Positions 35,225 through 44,009 of a DNA stretch of 64,000 nucleotides are shown here, piece after piece. A model generated the notes under the pieces. The model worked only from the letters and a program-made list of their open reading frames with translations. It did no database searches and had not been told where the DNA came from. A program made the translations under genes and the position numbers. The number at the start of each line of letters is the position of its first letter. Positions within the stretch are counted from its first letter, which is position 1. This DNA comes from Lysobacter enzymogenes (GTDB taxonomy: Bacteria; Pseudomonadota; Gammaproteobacteria; Xanthomonadales; Xanthomonadaceae). The DNA lies in the NCBI RefSeq assembly GCF_023617245.1, contig NZ_CP067396.1, forward strand, positions 4,774,001 through 4,838,000. The letters are read 5' to 3'.

Positions 35225-35532
35225 GGGGCCTCCTGGGGCGATGCGGAAACGGGGATGCGCGGACGGACCGCGGCCGGCTCGGGGCGCGGCTGGGGTGGCT
35301 ATTGTCGCGGGGGCGGGGGGCGAAGGGAACCGTTGGGCTGAATGGCGGGAGCGCGGGTGGTTTCGAGGCAAGGGCGCTTTCGTCGTCGCTGTCCTGGCGC
35401 GGTCGCGGCTTGCGCCGCTCCTACAGGGGCTGCGGCCGGTTCGTATCCGGCGGTGGCGCTGCGTCTGCGGGGACTGCGGGGACTGCGGCAACACAGTCCT
35501 GCCGAAACCACCCACCGTCATTCCGGCGAAAG

Positions 35533-35768
35533 CCGGAATCCATTTTGATCTTGCTGTTGCCTTTGCCGTTGCCGCCGCTTGTGCCCGCCCCCAAGCCCGA
35601 CGCAGTCGTCCCGCAGCCCCGGAGGGCGTGCGCATGGATGCGCACGCGCGCCGGAATCCATTTTGATCTTGCTGTTGCCTTTGCCGTTGCCGCCGCTTGT
35701 GCCCGCCCCCAAGCCCGACGCAGTCGTCCCGCAGCCCCGGAGGGCGTGCGCATGGATGCGCACGCGCG
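35533..35768. repeat. 118-bp perfect tandem duplication
   Basis: The 118 bases from CCGGAATCCATTTTGATCTT at 35533 recur exactly from 35651. The unit begins inside the family C element and ends in GCGCATGGATGCGCACGCGC. Perfect identity indicates a recent event. Confidence 0.9.
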
Positions 35769-36390
35769 CCATGGGGCAGGATGCCCCTTATGGCGCGGCC
35801 CCGCGCCCCTTTCGAGCCATAGTGGCTCTTGACTCGAAAAAACAAGGCCTTTTCTTTGGTTACTTTCTTTGTGGCTTAAGACAAAGAAAGTGACCCGGCC
35901 GCTTGCGGACGGAAGCTCTGGATCTTTGCTTGTCGTCACCCGGACGCACACGCAAAAGCAGAGCCCACCGCGGCACGCCCCCTGTAGGAGCGGCGCAAGC
36001 CGCGACCGCGCCATCGCGGCTACGACGCAACTTTCGTCGCAATCGCGTTGGCGCGGTCGCGGCTCGCGCCGCTCCTACAGTCGGATACGCAATCCCACGT
36101 CCGTCATTCCGGCGAAAGCCGGAACCCATGTTGACGTTGCTGTTACGTTCGCCGTTATCGATGTGTCGCGCGACGACAAGCCACCATCCAAAGCTTTCGT
36201 CCGCAAGCGGCCGAGTTACTTTCTTTTGGCAGCGCGCCAAAAGAAAGTAACCAAAGAAAAACGCTTGTTTTAAGTCAAAAGCCACTAGGTCCAGCACCGG
36301 GCGCGGGGATGCGCCATAAGGGACATCCTGTCCCATGGCGCACGCGCGCATCCATGCGCGCGCCCTCCGGGTCTGCGGAACTACGGCCTT
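35719..36390. mobile_element. Inverted-repeat element (MITE-like), no transposase
   Basis: Two arms of about 210 bp in opposite orientation. Landmarks are GGAGGGCGTGCGCATGGATG with CATCCATGCGCGCGCCCTCC, and GTTACTTTCTTT with AAAGAAAGTAAC. The interior holds smaller nested repeats. The arms are imperfect (roughly 75-85% by eye). It contains no protein I recognise, so if mobile it depends on enzymes elsewhere. The outer end of the left arm is the region caught up in the 118-bp tandem duplication. Confidence 0.55.
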
Positions 36391-36506
36391 GCTCGATGTG
36401 GAGGAAAAACAACGGCACGGCAACGGCAACGGCAACGGCAACGGCTATGAGTTTCCGGCGTTACCGCAACAACACCCAAAGCCATCGCGACACCAAGCGC
36501 GTTGCC

Positions 36507-37883
36507 TCACGCTTGCGGCGTCTTCCCCGAACGCAACAGACTCATCGCGAAGCCCACCACGATCAACGCCCCGCCCACCAGCACCGCCCACAACAGCCAC
36601 GAACGCCAGTCGCGCTCGGGCTCCGGCGCCGCCAGCGCCGCGGCGCCGGCGAGGTCGCTGGGCGCGCCCAGGCTCGCCTCGGCCGGACGCCAGTCGTTGC
36701 CGCGCGATTGCCGCAAGGCGTCCACCAACTGCGACAGCGGCGAATCGGCGCGCGCGGCGCGGCCGCTGCCGGCGACCAGCGCGTACGGCGGCTGGCCCTG
36801 GGCCAGGAACACCACCACTTCCGGGCGGTAGCCCAGGCGCAGCACCGGTTCGCCCGGTACCGCGCCGCTCGCGCGCAGGCGCCACAGGCGGTCGCGCGAA
36901 GCGCTCGCCAGCTGGCGAGCGGGCGAACGGTCGCCCGCGCCCTGCCCGGCCACCGCGTAGGCCATCCACGGGCCGGCTTGCGCGCGCCAGCCTTCGTCTT
37001 CGCTGTCGCGGCTGTCCAGCCGCCACTGCAGGGCGTGGTTGCCGGGCAGCGCGACGTCGGCCTGCTGGATCGGGAAGCGCCCGTCCAGGCGGTATTCGAA
37101 CGCGACGCCGCCGTCCTTGAGTTGCACCCGCGCGCCCTTGAGCTCGCGCCATTGCAGCGGCGCGCCGGCCGCGGTCGCGCTCAGTTCGGCCTCGACCGCG
37201 ACGATCTGCGCGCCGCGCTGCGGGTCCTGCGGAGTCAGGCGCAGGTAGCGCGCCTGTTCGCCGACCGCGTCGAAGGCGATGCGCCGCTGCACCAGGCGCT
37301 GGCCGTCGCGCTGCAGGTCGAGCAGGCGGCCGCTGCTGGTCACGCTGCGCCAATGGTCGAGGTCGTCGCTGGCTTCGACCGAGTAGGCCGCGTCCAGCGC
37401 CGCGCCCGGCGCCCATTGCAGCTGCAGCGCCTGGATCGGCGCGCGCACCGCGCTGGCGTCGATCAGCAGCGCGGTCTGCGGCAGCTTGGCGGTGTCGCCG
37501 GCGGTGCTGCGCGCTTCGACCCGGCGCAGGCGGCCGTCGGTTTCCACTTCGCTGATCAGCTCCCAGCCTTTGTTCGTCCCGGCCGGCGCGGCCGGCAGCG
37601 GGAACCACGGCAGCGAACGGCGCTGCGGCGCGCGCGCCAGCGGTTGCTCCGGCGCGAACACCTCGGCCGGCACGATGGCGCCGCCGGCGTCGATCACGTC
37701 GATGTCGCGCAACTGCGCGCTGTGCGCCTGCGCGTACACGGACGGATCGAGTTCGACCCGATACGCGCCGCCATCGTCGCGGCTGAGTTGCAACGGCCAT
37801 TGCCGCGCATAGTCCTGGCGCGGCGCCGCGGCCAGCGGCAAGGCGAGAACCAGCAGCGCCAGCGTGAGGGAACGGGATTTCAT
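36507..37883 (-). CDS. DUF3999-family exported membrane protein
   Basis: 458 residues. Signal peptide 1-20, a long periplasmic beta-rich region (about 21-415), and one C-terminal membrane segment (WRSWLLWAVLVGGALIVVGF). The order and segments such as LPQTALLIDASAVRAPIQAL and RYLRLTPQDPQ match what I know as DUF3999. The ATG overlaps the stop of the upstream DUF2339 gene (ATGA), so the two are translated together. This pairing recurs in proteobacteria. Role unknown, possibly in the cell envelope. Confidence 0.75.
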   Translation of the reverse strand: MKSRSLTLALLVLALPLAAAPRQDYARQWPLQLSRDDGGAYRVELDPSVYAQAHSAQLRDIDVIDAGGAIVPAEVFAPEQPLARAPQRRSLPWFPLPAAPAGTNKGWELISEVETDGRLRRVEARSTAGDTAKLPQTALLIDASAVRAPIQALQLQWAPGAALDAAYSVEASDDLDHWRSVTSSGRLLDLQRDGQRLVQRRIAFDAVGEQARYLRLTPQDPQRGAQIVAVEAELSATAAGAPLQWRELKGARVQLKDGGVAFEYRLDGRFPIQQADVALPGNHALQWRLDSRDSEDEGWRAQAGPWMAYAVAGQGAGDRSPARQLASASRDRLWRLRASGAVPGEPVLRLGYRPEVVVFLAQGQPPYALVAGSGRAARADSPLSQLVDALRQSRGNDWRPAEASLGAPSDLAGAAALAAPEPERDWRSWLLWAVLVGGALIVVGFAMSLLRSGKTPQA

Positions 37884-40675
37884 GCGGAGGCGTCCTGCTC
37901 GGTGCGTGGATCGGAAGGAGGTTCGCCGCCATCGGCTTGCGCATCGCGCGACGGCGGCGCCGGCGCGAAGTAGCCGACCAGCGTGCACAACAGGCCGTAG
38001 GCGATGAACGAGGCGATGCCCAACAGGTTGCCGAGGTGGCTGCGGTCGATCAGCACCAGCTTGGCCAGCACCACCGCCATCAGCACCGCGCCGGCCAGCC
38101 ACAGCCCGCGCTGGCCGCGGCGCGAGCCGGCGATCCAGCCGGCCACGCCGAGCACGCTCCAGGTCACGGTCAGGCTGGTCTGCACCAGGCTGGCCGAATA
38201 CATCGACGGGCTCCAGGCCACGCCGCCCCAGAAGTGGGCGCTGCGCAGCACCTCGACGGTGACCAGGGCGAAGCCGCCCAGCGCCAGCAGCGGCACCCGG
38301 CGCCGGCCGAGACCGGCCGGGACCAGCGTCGAGGCCAGCCAGGCGCCGAGCACCGACAGGGTTCCCCACTGGATCAGGGCCTGCGGATTGAGCAGCGGCA
38401 GCCACATCAGCGGCGCCGGGTCGGCGTCGCTGCCCAGGCGCACGATCACCGCAAAGGCCAGCACCAGCGCGAAGCCCGCCATCGCCCCGCCGCGCCACTG
38501 CGCGAAGCGTTCGGCCACCGGCCGCTCGATCAGGCCCGGCCGCCACAGGCAGGCCGCGGCCATCGCCAGCAGCGGCGCGGTCAATGCGGCGAACTGCCAG
38601 CCCGAGCCGAACGCGGTGGCGTCGTCGCGCAGCCACAGCTGCAGGCACACGCCGGGCAGGATCGCCCACGACCACAGCCAGCCCAGATGGGCGAATGCGA
38701 GTTCGCCCTTGCCGCTCGCGCGCAACGCGCGCAACAGGCGCCAGCCCAGCAGCGCATACGCCGCCCACGCCAGCCAGCCCCAGTTGCGCAACGGCCACAG
38801 GTGGCCGTCGATGTGCCACAAGGCGAACAGGGCCGCCACCGCCGGCGCCAGCATCGCGGTCGCCGACAGCGCCCGCCACGGATGCCGGGCGAAGATTTCC
38901 GCGGCCAGCCAGGCGGTCGCCACCGTCAGCGCAAAACCCGCGTTGGCGCGCGCGGCGGACGGCACGAACGCCTCGATCTGGCCGGCGAACGCGCCCAACC
39001 ACCACAGCAGTCCCCACAGGTAGTACAGCCCGGCGAGCGCCGCGGGCGCACCGGCCGCGGCGCTGCGGCGGTAGCTGGCGGCGCTGGCCAGGCCGGCCAG
39101 CGCGATCAGCAGCGCGCCGGCGAAGTTGGCGTTGAGGAAGATCCAGCGCGCGTCCCAGATCTCGTCGCTGGCGCCGATCGCGAAGGCCATCGCCGCGGCC
39201 AGTTGCAAGCCGGCGCCGGTCAGCTGCGGCAGCAGGCGCTGCTGGCGCAGGCCGAGCCAGACCAACGCCGCGCCTTCCAGCGCGAACACGCAGGCGGTGG
39301 CCTCGGCGGCGAGCGCCAGCGGCACCGCCAGGGTCGCGAAGCCCACCCCGAGCAGCGCGTACGGCGTGCTCAGCGCGAAGAAGCGGGAGTCGCGGCGCAG
39401 CCACCACGCCAGCGCCGCGTACAGCGCGCCCAGGCCCAGCGCGCAGAACGCCAGCGGCATGCGCGCGCCTTGCAGCAGCCCGGCCTGCAGGCTGAAGGCG
39501 ATCAGCGGCGTGCCGAACACCAGGCAGCCGTCGATCAGGTCGCGCCGGCCGGCGGCGCGGCGGCGCGCGTACAGCACCGGGATCAGCAGATAGAAGGCGA
39601 AGAACAGCAGCAGGAACGGCTCGGTGGTCGAGTAATGCTCCGGCCGGTACTTGAGCACGCCCCACAGCGTGCCGATGCCCCAGGTGAAGGCGAAGCCGAG
39701 CAGGTTCAGCACCCGCCACGGCCGCCACCAGGCGATGGCGAAGATGCCGGCGTTGAGCACGGCGTAGTAGCCGAACAGGGCGACGTGGTTGCCCGAGCCG
39801 GTCGACAGCCAGATCGGCGCGAGGAAGCCGGCGAGGATCGCGAACACCGCCAGCGCCATCGCGTTCTGCTTCACCGACAGCACGCCGGTGCCGGCCACCA
39901 GCACCACGCTCAGCGCGAACGCGGCGCCGGCCGGGATCATGCCGTAGAGCTTGAACGCGGCGAACACCACCAACAGCAGCACGCCGATCGCGCCGCCCTG
40001 CAGGCTCAGCCCGAACACCCGCTTGCGTTCGCGCTGGCGCCAGCCGAACACCAGCGCGGCCATCGCCGCGGCGGCGACGCCGGCCAGGCGCAGTTCCACC
40101 GGCACCCGCATCCAGCCCTGGTCGCTGGCGTACTTGAGCAGGGCGGCGACGCCGGCCAGCAGCACCAGCATGCCGACCTTGACCGGCACGTTGCCCTCGG
40201 TGAACCAGCGCCGCAGCCAGCGCGCGGCGACGGTGACGAAGTCCGGCTGAGCCGGCGCGGCCGGCGCCTGCGGGCGCGGCGGCGGGACCGGCGCGGCGGG
40301 GGCCGGGGGCGTCGAAGTCGAAGTCGAAGTCGAAGTCGGGGGCGGAGGCGGCGCGGCCGCGGGCAGCGGCGGCGGTTGCGCCGGGGTCGCCGCGGGGCGC
40401 TCTGGTGCCGCGCTCGCAGGGCCGGGGGCGGCCGGGACGGCGACGGAAGGCGGCGAAGCGCGCTCGCCCTGCGCCCGCGCCGCGGCCTCGCGTGCGCTCG
40501 ATTCGGCCAGGGTCGCCTGGTTGCCCGCCGGTCCGCCCGACTGGCGCAGGCGCTCGACTTCGCGCTCCAGCCCGCTCACCCGGCCGCGCAGCGAGCCGAG
40601 CTGGACCAGCGCGATCACCAGCAGCACCGGTACCGCCAGGACCGCGAGGACCAGCAAGACAATCAGCGATTCCAT
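37880..40675 (-). CDS. DUF2339-family polytopic membrane protein
   Basis: 931 residues from ATG 40675 (a GTG directly before it is possible); AGGGG lies 7 bases upstream. N-terminal membrane helix 1-27, a coiled-coil stretch near 30-47 (GRVSGLEREVERLRQ), then a long Pro/Ala-rich linker to about 150 with a Thr-Ser repeat, and about 25 or more hydrophobic segments from 165 to 905. WLRRWFTEGNVPVKVGMLVL and LKYASDQGWMRVPVELRLAG are typical DUF2339 landmarks. Function not known; co-translated with DUF3999. Confidence 0.8.
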   Translation of the reverse strand: MESLIVLLVLAVLAVPVLLVIALVQLGSLRGRVSGLEREVERLRQSGGPAGNQATLAESSAREAAARAQGERASPPSVAVPAAPGPASAAPERPAATPAQPPPLPAAAPPPPPTSTSTSTSTPPAPAAPVPPPRPQAPAAPAQPDFVTVAARWLRRWFTEGNVPVKVGMLVLLAGVAALLKYASDQGWMRVPVELRLAGVAAAAMAALVFGWRQRERKRVFGLSLQGGAIGVLLLVVFAAFKLYGMIPAGAAFALSVVLVAGTGVLSVKQNAMALAVFAILAGFLAPIWLSTGSGNHVALFGYYAVLNAGIFAIAWWRPWRVLNLLGFAFTWGIGTLWGVLKYRPEHYSTTEPFLLLFFAFYLLIPVLYARRRAAGRRDLIDGCLVFGTPLIAFSLQAGLLQGARMPLAFCALGLGALYAALAWWLRRDSRFFALSTPYALLGVGFATLAVPLALAAEATACVFALEGAALVWLGLRQQRLLPQLTGAGLQLAAAMAFAIGASDEIWDARWIFLNANFAGALLIALAGLASAASYRRSAAAGAPAALAGLYYLWGLLWWLGAFAGQIEAFVPSAARANAGFALTVATAWLAAEIFARHPWRALSATAMLAPAVAALFALWHIDGHLWPLRNWGWLAWAAYALLGWRLLRALRASGKGELAFAHLGWLWSWAILPGVCLQLWLRDDATAFGSGWQFAALTAPLLAMAAACLWRPGLIERPVAERFAQWRGGAMAGFALVLAFAVIVRLGSDADPAPLMWLPLLNPQALIQWGTLSVLGAWLASTLVPAGLGRRRVPLLALGGFALVTVEVLRSAHFWGGVAWSPSMYSASLVQTSLTVTWSVLGVAGWIAGSRRGQRGLWLAGAVLMAVVLAKLVLIDRSHLGNLLGIASFIAYGLLCTLVGYFAPAPPSRDAQADGGEPPSDPRTEQDASA
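40311..40337. repeat. GTCGAA hexanucleotide repeat inside the DUF2339 gene
   Basis: Four and a half copies of GTCGAA encode a Thr-Ser run (STSTSTSTS) in the Pro-rich linker of the DUF2339 protein. The unit is a multiple of three, so copy changes would alter linker length only. Confidence 0.88.
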
Positions 40676-40815
40676 CACGTTTCCCCTATCCTTATGGCGG
40701 GCACGTTACACCAACCACGGCACCTTGCGGGGGTGTCCTTCACCCCGTGCATACCTTGCTGACTCACCACATATCGCGTTGACGAAATCGACGAACCCCA
40801 CTATGTTGTGTCCGT

Positions 40816-41098
40816 CGGTGCCGGTCGAGAGACCGGCTGAATAGGGAAGCCGGTAGGGAGGGCCCGCGGATCGCCGCGCGGCCGCCGAAGCCGGCGCTGC
40901 CCCGCAGCGGTATGGGAAACGAACGGGCCATGGCACTGGGCGCGGCAAGCGCCTGGGAAGCGGCCCCAGTAGGACAAAAGCGAGGAACGAGCGGAGAGGA
41001 GTGAGGAGTGAGCGAAGGCGGATCGCTGCGGCTCGCTCCTCACTCCTCTCCGCTCTGTTTCTGGCTCTGAGTCCCGAGCCCGAAGACCTGCCGACAGC
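40816..41098 (+). promoter_or_regulatory. Cobalamin riboswitch upstream of nrdA
   Basis: Class I cobalamin (B12-box) riboswitch. Visible conserved blocks: GGTGCCGG ... GAATAGGGAAGCCGGT (the G-rich junction and P4-P6 region), GCTGCCCCGCAGCGGTATGG (B12 box core), GGCACTGGG ... GCCTGGGAAGCGGCC, and the 3' block GAGTCCCGAGCCCGAAGACC with CTGCC. A long extra hairpin (40989-41013 paired with 41031-41055) is inserted between the last two blocks. Boundaries are approximate. It precedes nrdA by about 285 bases and should repress nrdAB when adenosylcobalamin is plentiful. Mechanism (termination or start-site masking) cannot be decided by eye. Confidence 0.9.
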
Positions 41099-41381
41099 CG
41101 CGCGTCGCACAACCGCGCGGTCCCGGCCCAATGGAGTCTTCGGGGGAAGACCGGCCGGTGTCGCGGCACGACGGGGCCACCGTCGCGTCCGACCGCTTCG
41201 GCGCCATGCGCGGAGCGGCCCGTGCCGGAACCTTCCGGCGCGCGCGACACCCAGCCAGCGCTCCGACGCTCCGCGCCCGCGGGGGCACGGCCGTGCCGTC
41301 GGCGACGCCGCATCTTGCGGTTCGCTGCCGATGGCGCGTCCGCGTTCTCCGCACCGTGCACCCACGCCCCGGAGCAATGCC

Positions 41382-43874
41382 ATGACCACACTGGAAACCG
41401 ATTCGTCCGTCGCCCCCGCCGCGGACGCCGCCGCCGCCCCCGCTACCAACGTCAAACCGGTACGCAGCGCACAAGACGCGCCCGGCTTCGCGCTGACCCC
41501 GCCGGCCGCGAACCTGACGATGAGCGTGACCAAGCGCAGCGGCCGCCGCGAGCCGGTCGACCTCAACAAGATCGTGCGCGCGGTGACCCGCTGCGCCGAA
41601 GGCTTGTATTCGGTCGACCCGATGCGCGTGTCCACCCGTACCATCTCCGGCCTGTACGACGGCGCGACCACGCGCGAGCTCGACGAGCTGTCGATCCGCA
41701 CCGCCGCGCTGCTGACCGCCGAGGAGCCCGAATACGGCCGCCTGGCCGCGCGTCTGCTCGCCGGGGTGATCGAGAAGGAAGTCGCCGGGATCGAGATCCA
41801 CGCGTTCTCGCAGTCGGTCCAGCGCGGCTTCGACCTGGGCCTGATCAACCAGCGCCTGCTCGACTTCGTCCAGGCCAACGCGCGCAAGCTCAACGACGCG
41901 ATCGACCGCAACCTCGACGCCAAGTTCGACTACTTCGGCCTGCGCACCCTGTACGACCGCTACCTGCTGCGCCACCCGACCGCGCGCACCGTCATCGAGA
42001 CCCCGCAGCAGTTCTTCCTGCGCATCGCCTGCGCGCTGAGCGAAGACGTGTCCGACGCGCTGGCGCTGTACCGGCGCATGGCCCAGCTCGACTACATCCC
42101 GTCCTCGCCGACCCTGTTCAACTCCGGCACCACCCACGAGCAGCTGTCGAGCTGCTTCCTGCTGGATTCGCCGGAAGACTCGCTGGAAGCGATCTACAAG
42201 CGCTACATGGACGTGGCCAAGCTGAGCAAGTTCAGCGGCGGCATCGGCCTGAGCTACACCCGCATCCGCGCGCGCGGCTCGCTGATCCGCTCGACCAACG
42301 GCCTCAGCAACGGCATCGTGCCGTGGCTGAAGACGCTCGACGCCTCGGTCGCCGCGGTCAACCAGGGCGGCAAGCGCAAGGGCGCGGCCTGCGTGTACCT
42401 GGAGCCGTGGCACGCCGACATCGAAGAATTCCTGGAACTGCGCGACAACACCGGCGACGAAGCGCGCCGCACCCACAACCTCAACCTCGCCAACTGGATT
42501 CCCGACGAATTCATGCGCCGGGTCGAGGCCGACGCCGACTGGTCGCTGTTCGATCCGGCCAAGGTGCCGCAGCTGACCGACCTGTGGGGCGAGTCGTTCG
42601 AACGCGCCTACCGCGCCGCCGAAGCCGCCGGCCAGGCGGTCAAGAAGGTCAAGGCGCGCGACATCTACGCGCGGATGATGCGCACCCTGGCCCAGACCGG
42701 CAACGGCTGGATGAACTTCAAGGACAAGTCCAACCGCGCCTGCAACCAGACCCTGCGCGACGGCAACGTGGTGCACCTGTCGAACCTGTGCACCGAGATC
42801 CTGGAAGTGACCTCGCAGGACGAAACCGCGGTGTGCAACCTCGGCTCGATCAACCTGTCGCACCACGTCGAGATCTTCGAAGACGGCAAGGGCGCGTTCG
42901 ACTTCGACAAGCTCGCCGAAACCGTGCGCCTGGCCGTGCGCCAGCTCGACCGCGTGATCGACCTGAACTTCTACCCGATCGAGACCGCGCGCCGCGCCAA
43001 CCTGCGCTGGCGTCCGGTCGGCCTGGGCACGATGGGCCTGCAGGACGTGTTCTTCAAGCTGCGCCTGCCGTTCGACTCCGAGCCGGCGCGCAAGCTCGGC
43101 CGCGAGATCGCCGAAGCCATCTACTTCCACGCCCTGTCGGCGTCGAACGAACTGGCGATGGAGCACGGCAAGCACCCGGGCTACGAAGACACCCGCGCCA
43201 GCATCGGCGAACTGCAGTTCGAAGCCTGGGGCGTGGAGCCGTCGCAGCCGGAGCGCTGGACCGAGCTGCGCGCGCGCATCAAGCAGCACGGCCTGCGCAA
43301 CTCGCTGCTGGTGGCGATCGCGCCGACCGCGACCATCGCCTCGATCGCCGGCTGCTACGAGTGCATCGAGCCGCAGGTGTCGAACCTGTTCAAGCGCGAG
43401 ACCCTGTCGGGCGACTTCCTGGTGGTCAACAAGTACCTGGTCGAGGAACTCAAGAAGCTCGGCATGTGGACGCCGGAAATGCGCGACCGCATCAAGATGG
43501 CCGAAGGCTCGATCCAGGCGGTGACGGAGATCCCCGAATCGCTGCGCCAGGTCTACCGCACCGCGTGGGAACTGCCGATGCGTTCGCTGATCGACATGGC
43601 CGCCGACCGCGGCGCGTTCATCGATCAAAGCCAGTCCTTGAACCTGTTCATCGAGAGCCCGAACATCGGCCAGCTCAGCTCGATGTACATGTACGCCTGG
43701 AAGAAGGGCTTGAAGACCACGTACTACCTGCGCTCGCGTCCGGCGACCAAGATCGCCAAGACCACGGTCAGCGCGCCGGCCGCAGCGCCGGTGGCGCCGA
43801 AGCCGGAATACACCGAGAGCGACGCGATCGCCTGCTCGCTGGAAAATCCGGAAGCCTGCGAAGCTTGCCAGTAA
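41382..43874 (+). CDS. nrdA: Class Ia ribonucleotide reductase large subunit
   Basis: Catalytic alpha subunit reducing ribonucleoside diphosphates. 830 residues. ATP-cone region about 45-140 (VTKRSGRREPVDLNKIVRAV). Redox cysteine pair C258 (LSSCFLLDS) and C485 (AVCNLGSIN), and the active-site triad N468, C470, E472 in NLCTEI. C-terminal swinging-arm cysteines C826 and C829 (ACEACQ). GGAG stands upstream of the ATG at 41382. A cobalamin riboswitch lies upstream; nrdB follows after 135 bp. B12 control of an oxygen-dependent, B12-independent enzyme implies a class II NrdJ elsewhere in the genome. Confidence 0.97.
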   Translation: MTTLETDSSVAPAADAAAAPATNVKPVRSAQDAPGFALTPPAANLTMSVTKRSGRREPVDLNKIVRAVTRCAEGLYSVDPMRVSTRTISGLYDGATTRELDELSIRTAALLTAEEPEYGRLAARLLAGVIEKEVAGIEIHAFSQSVQRGFDLGLINQRLLDFVQANARKLNDAIDRNLDAKFDYFGLRTLYDRYLLRHPTARTVIETPQQFFLRIACALSEDVSDALALYRRMAQLDYIPSSPTLFNSGTTHEQLSSCFLLDSPEDSLEAIYKRYMDVAKLSKFSGGIGLSYTRIRARGSLIRSTNGLSNGIVPWLKTLDASVAAVNQGGKRKGAACVYLEPWHADIEEFLELRDNTGDEARRTHNLNLANWIPDEFMRRVEADADWSLFDPAKVPQLTDLWGESFERAYRAAEAAGQAVKKVKARDIYARMMRTLAQTGNGWMNFKDKSNRACNQTLRDGNVVHLSNLCTEILEVTSQDETAVCNLGSINLSHHVEIFEDGKGAFDFDKLAETVRLAVRQLDRVIDLNFYPIETARRANLRWRPVGLGTMGLQDVFFKLRLPFDSEPARKLGREIAEAIYFHALSASNELAMEHGKHPGYEDTRASIGELQFEAWGVEPSQPERWTELRARIKQHGLRNSLLVAIAPTATIASIAGCYECIEPQVSNLFKRETLSGDFLVVNKYLVEELKKLGMWTPEMRDRIKMAEGSIQAVTEIPESLRQVYRTAWELPMRSLIDMAADRGAFIDQSQSLNLFIESPNIGQLSSMYMYAWKKGLKTTYYLRSRPATKIAKTTVSAPAAAPVAPKPEYTESDAIACSLENPEACEACQ

Positions 43875-43886
43875 GACGCCGCAAAG

Positions 43887-43988
43887 CCCCTCTCCCGCCT
43901 GCGGGAGAGGGGTTGGGGTGAGGGCCGCTGTCGCGCCCCACTGCCCTCATTCGCCCTTCGGGCACCTTCTGCCGCATGCGGGAGAAGG
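43887..43988. repeat. Hairpins between nrdA and nrdB
   Basis: A perfect 12-bp stem CCCCTCTCCCGC / GCGGGAGAGGGG (43887-43912) follows the nrdA stop by 12 bases, and a related region follows with CACCTTCTGCCGCATGCGGG. This looks like a dispersed element (CCCTCTCCC...GGGAGAGGG) seen in xanthomonads. It could lower nrdB expression relative to nrdA or protect the nrdA mRNA end. Confidence 0.7.
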
Positions 43989-44009
43989 GAAAGCAACAAG
44001 GAAACGCTC

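Larger units (their letters stand above)
35225..36506. repeat. Compound repeat island
   Basis: About 1.3 kb without a supportable gene. In order: family A at 35397-35426; family C at 35519-35545; a 118-bp perfect tandem duplication 35533-35650/35651-35768; a large inverted-repeat element with arms of about 210 bp at about 35719-35930 and 36183-36390; inside it a family A inverted pair 35982-36080 and a family C copy 36102-36130; then four CAACGG hexamers at 36421-36444. Several open frames translate the arms (for example GKVTRPLADESFGWW) but are repeat-derived. Confidence 0.8.

Noticed and set aside
35560..36250. Small proteins in the repeat island (for example frames with KKVTRPLADESFGW)
   Set aside because: They are translations of the inverted-repeat arms and appear in both orientations; no ribosome-binding site or codon signature.
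37937..40762. Open frame of about 940 codons on the plus strand across DUF2339/DUF3999
   Set aside because: Antisense shadow; runs through both genes and the junction without any recognisable motif.
41001..41380. Longer start for NrdA reaching into the riboswitch
   Set aside because: The frame is open upstream, but the sequence is the aptamer and its hairpin; the ATG at 41382 has a proper ribosome-binding site and family-like start.
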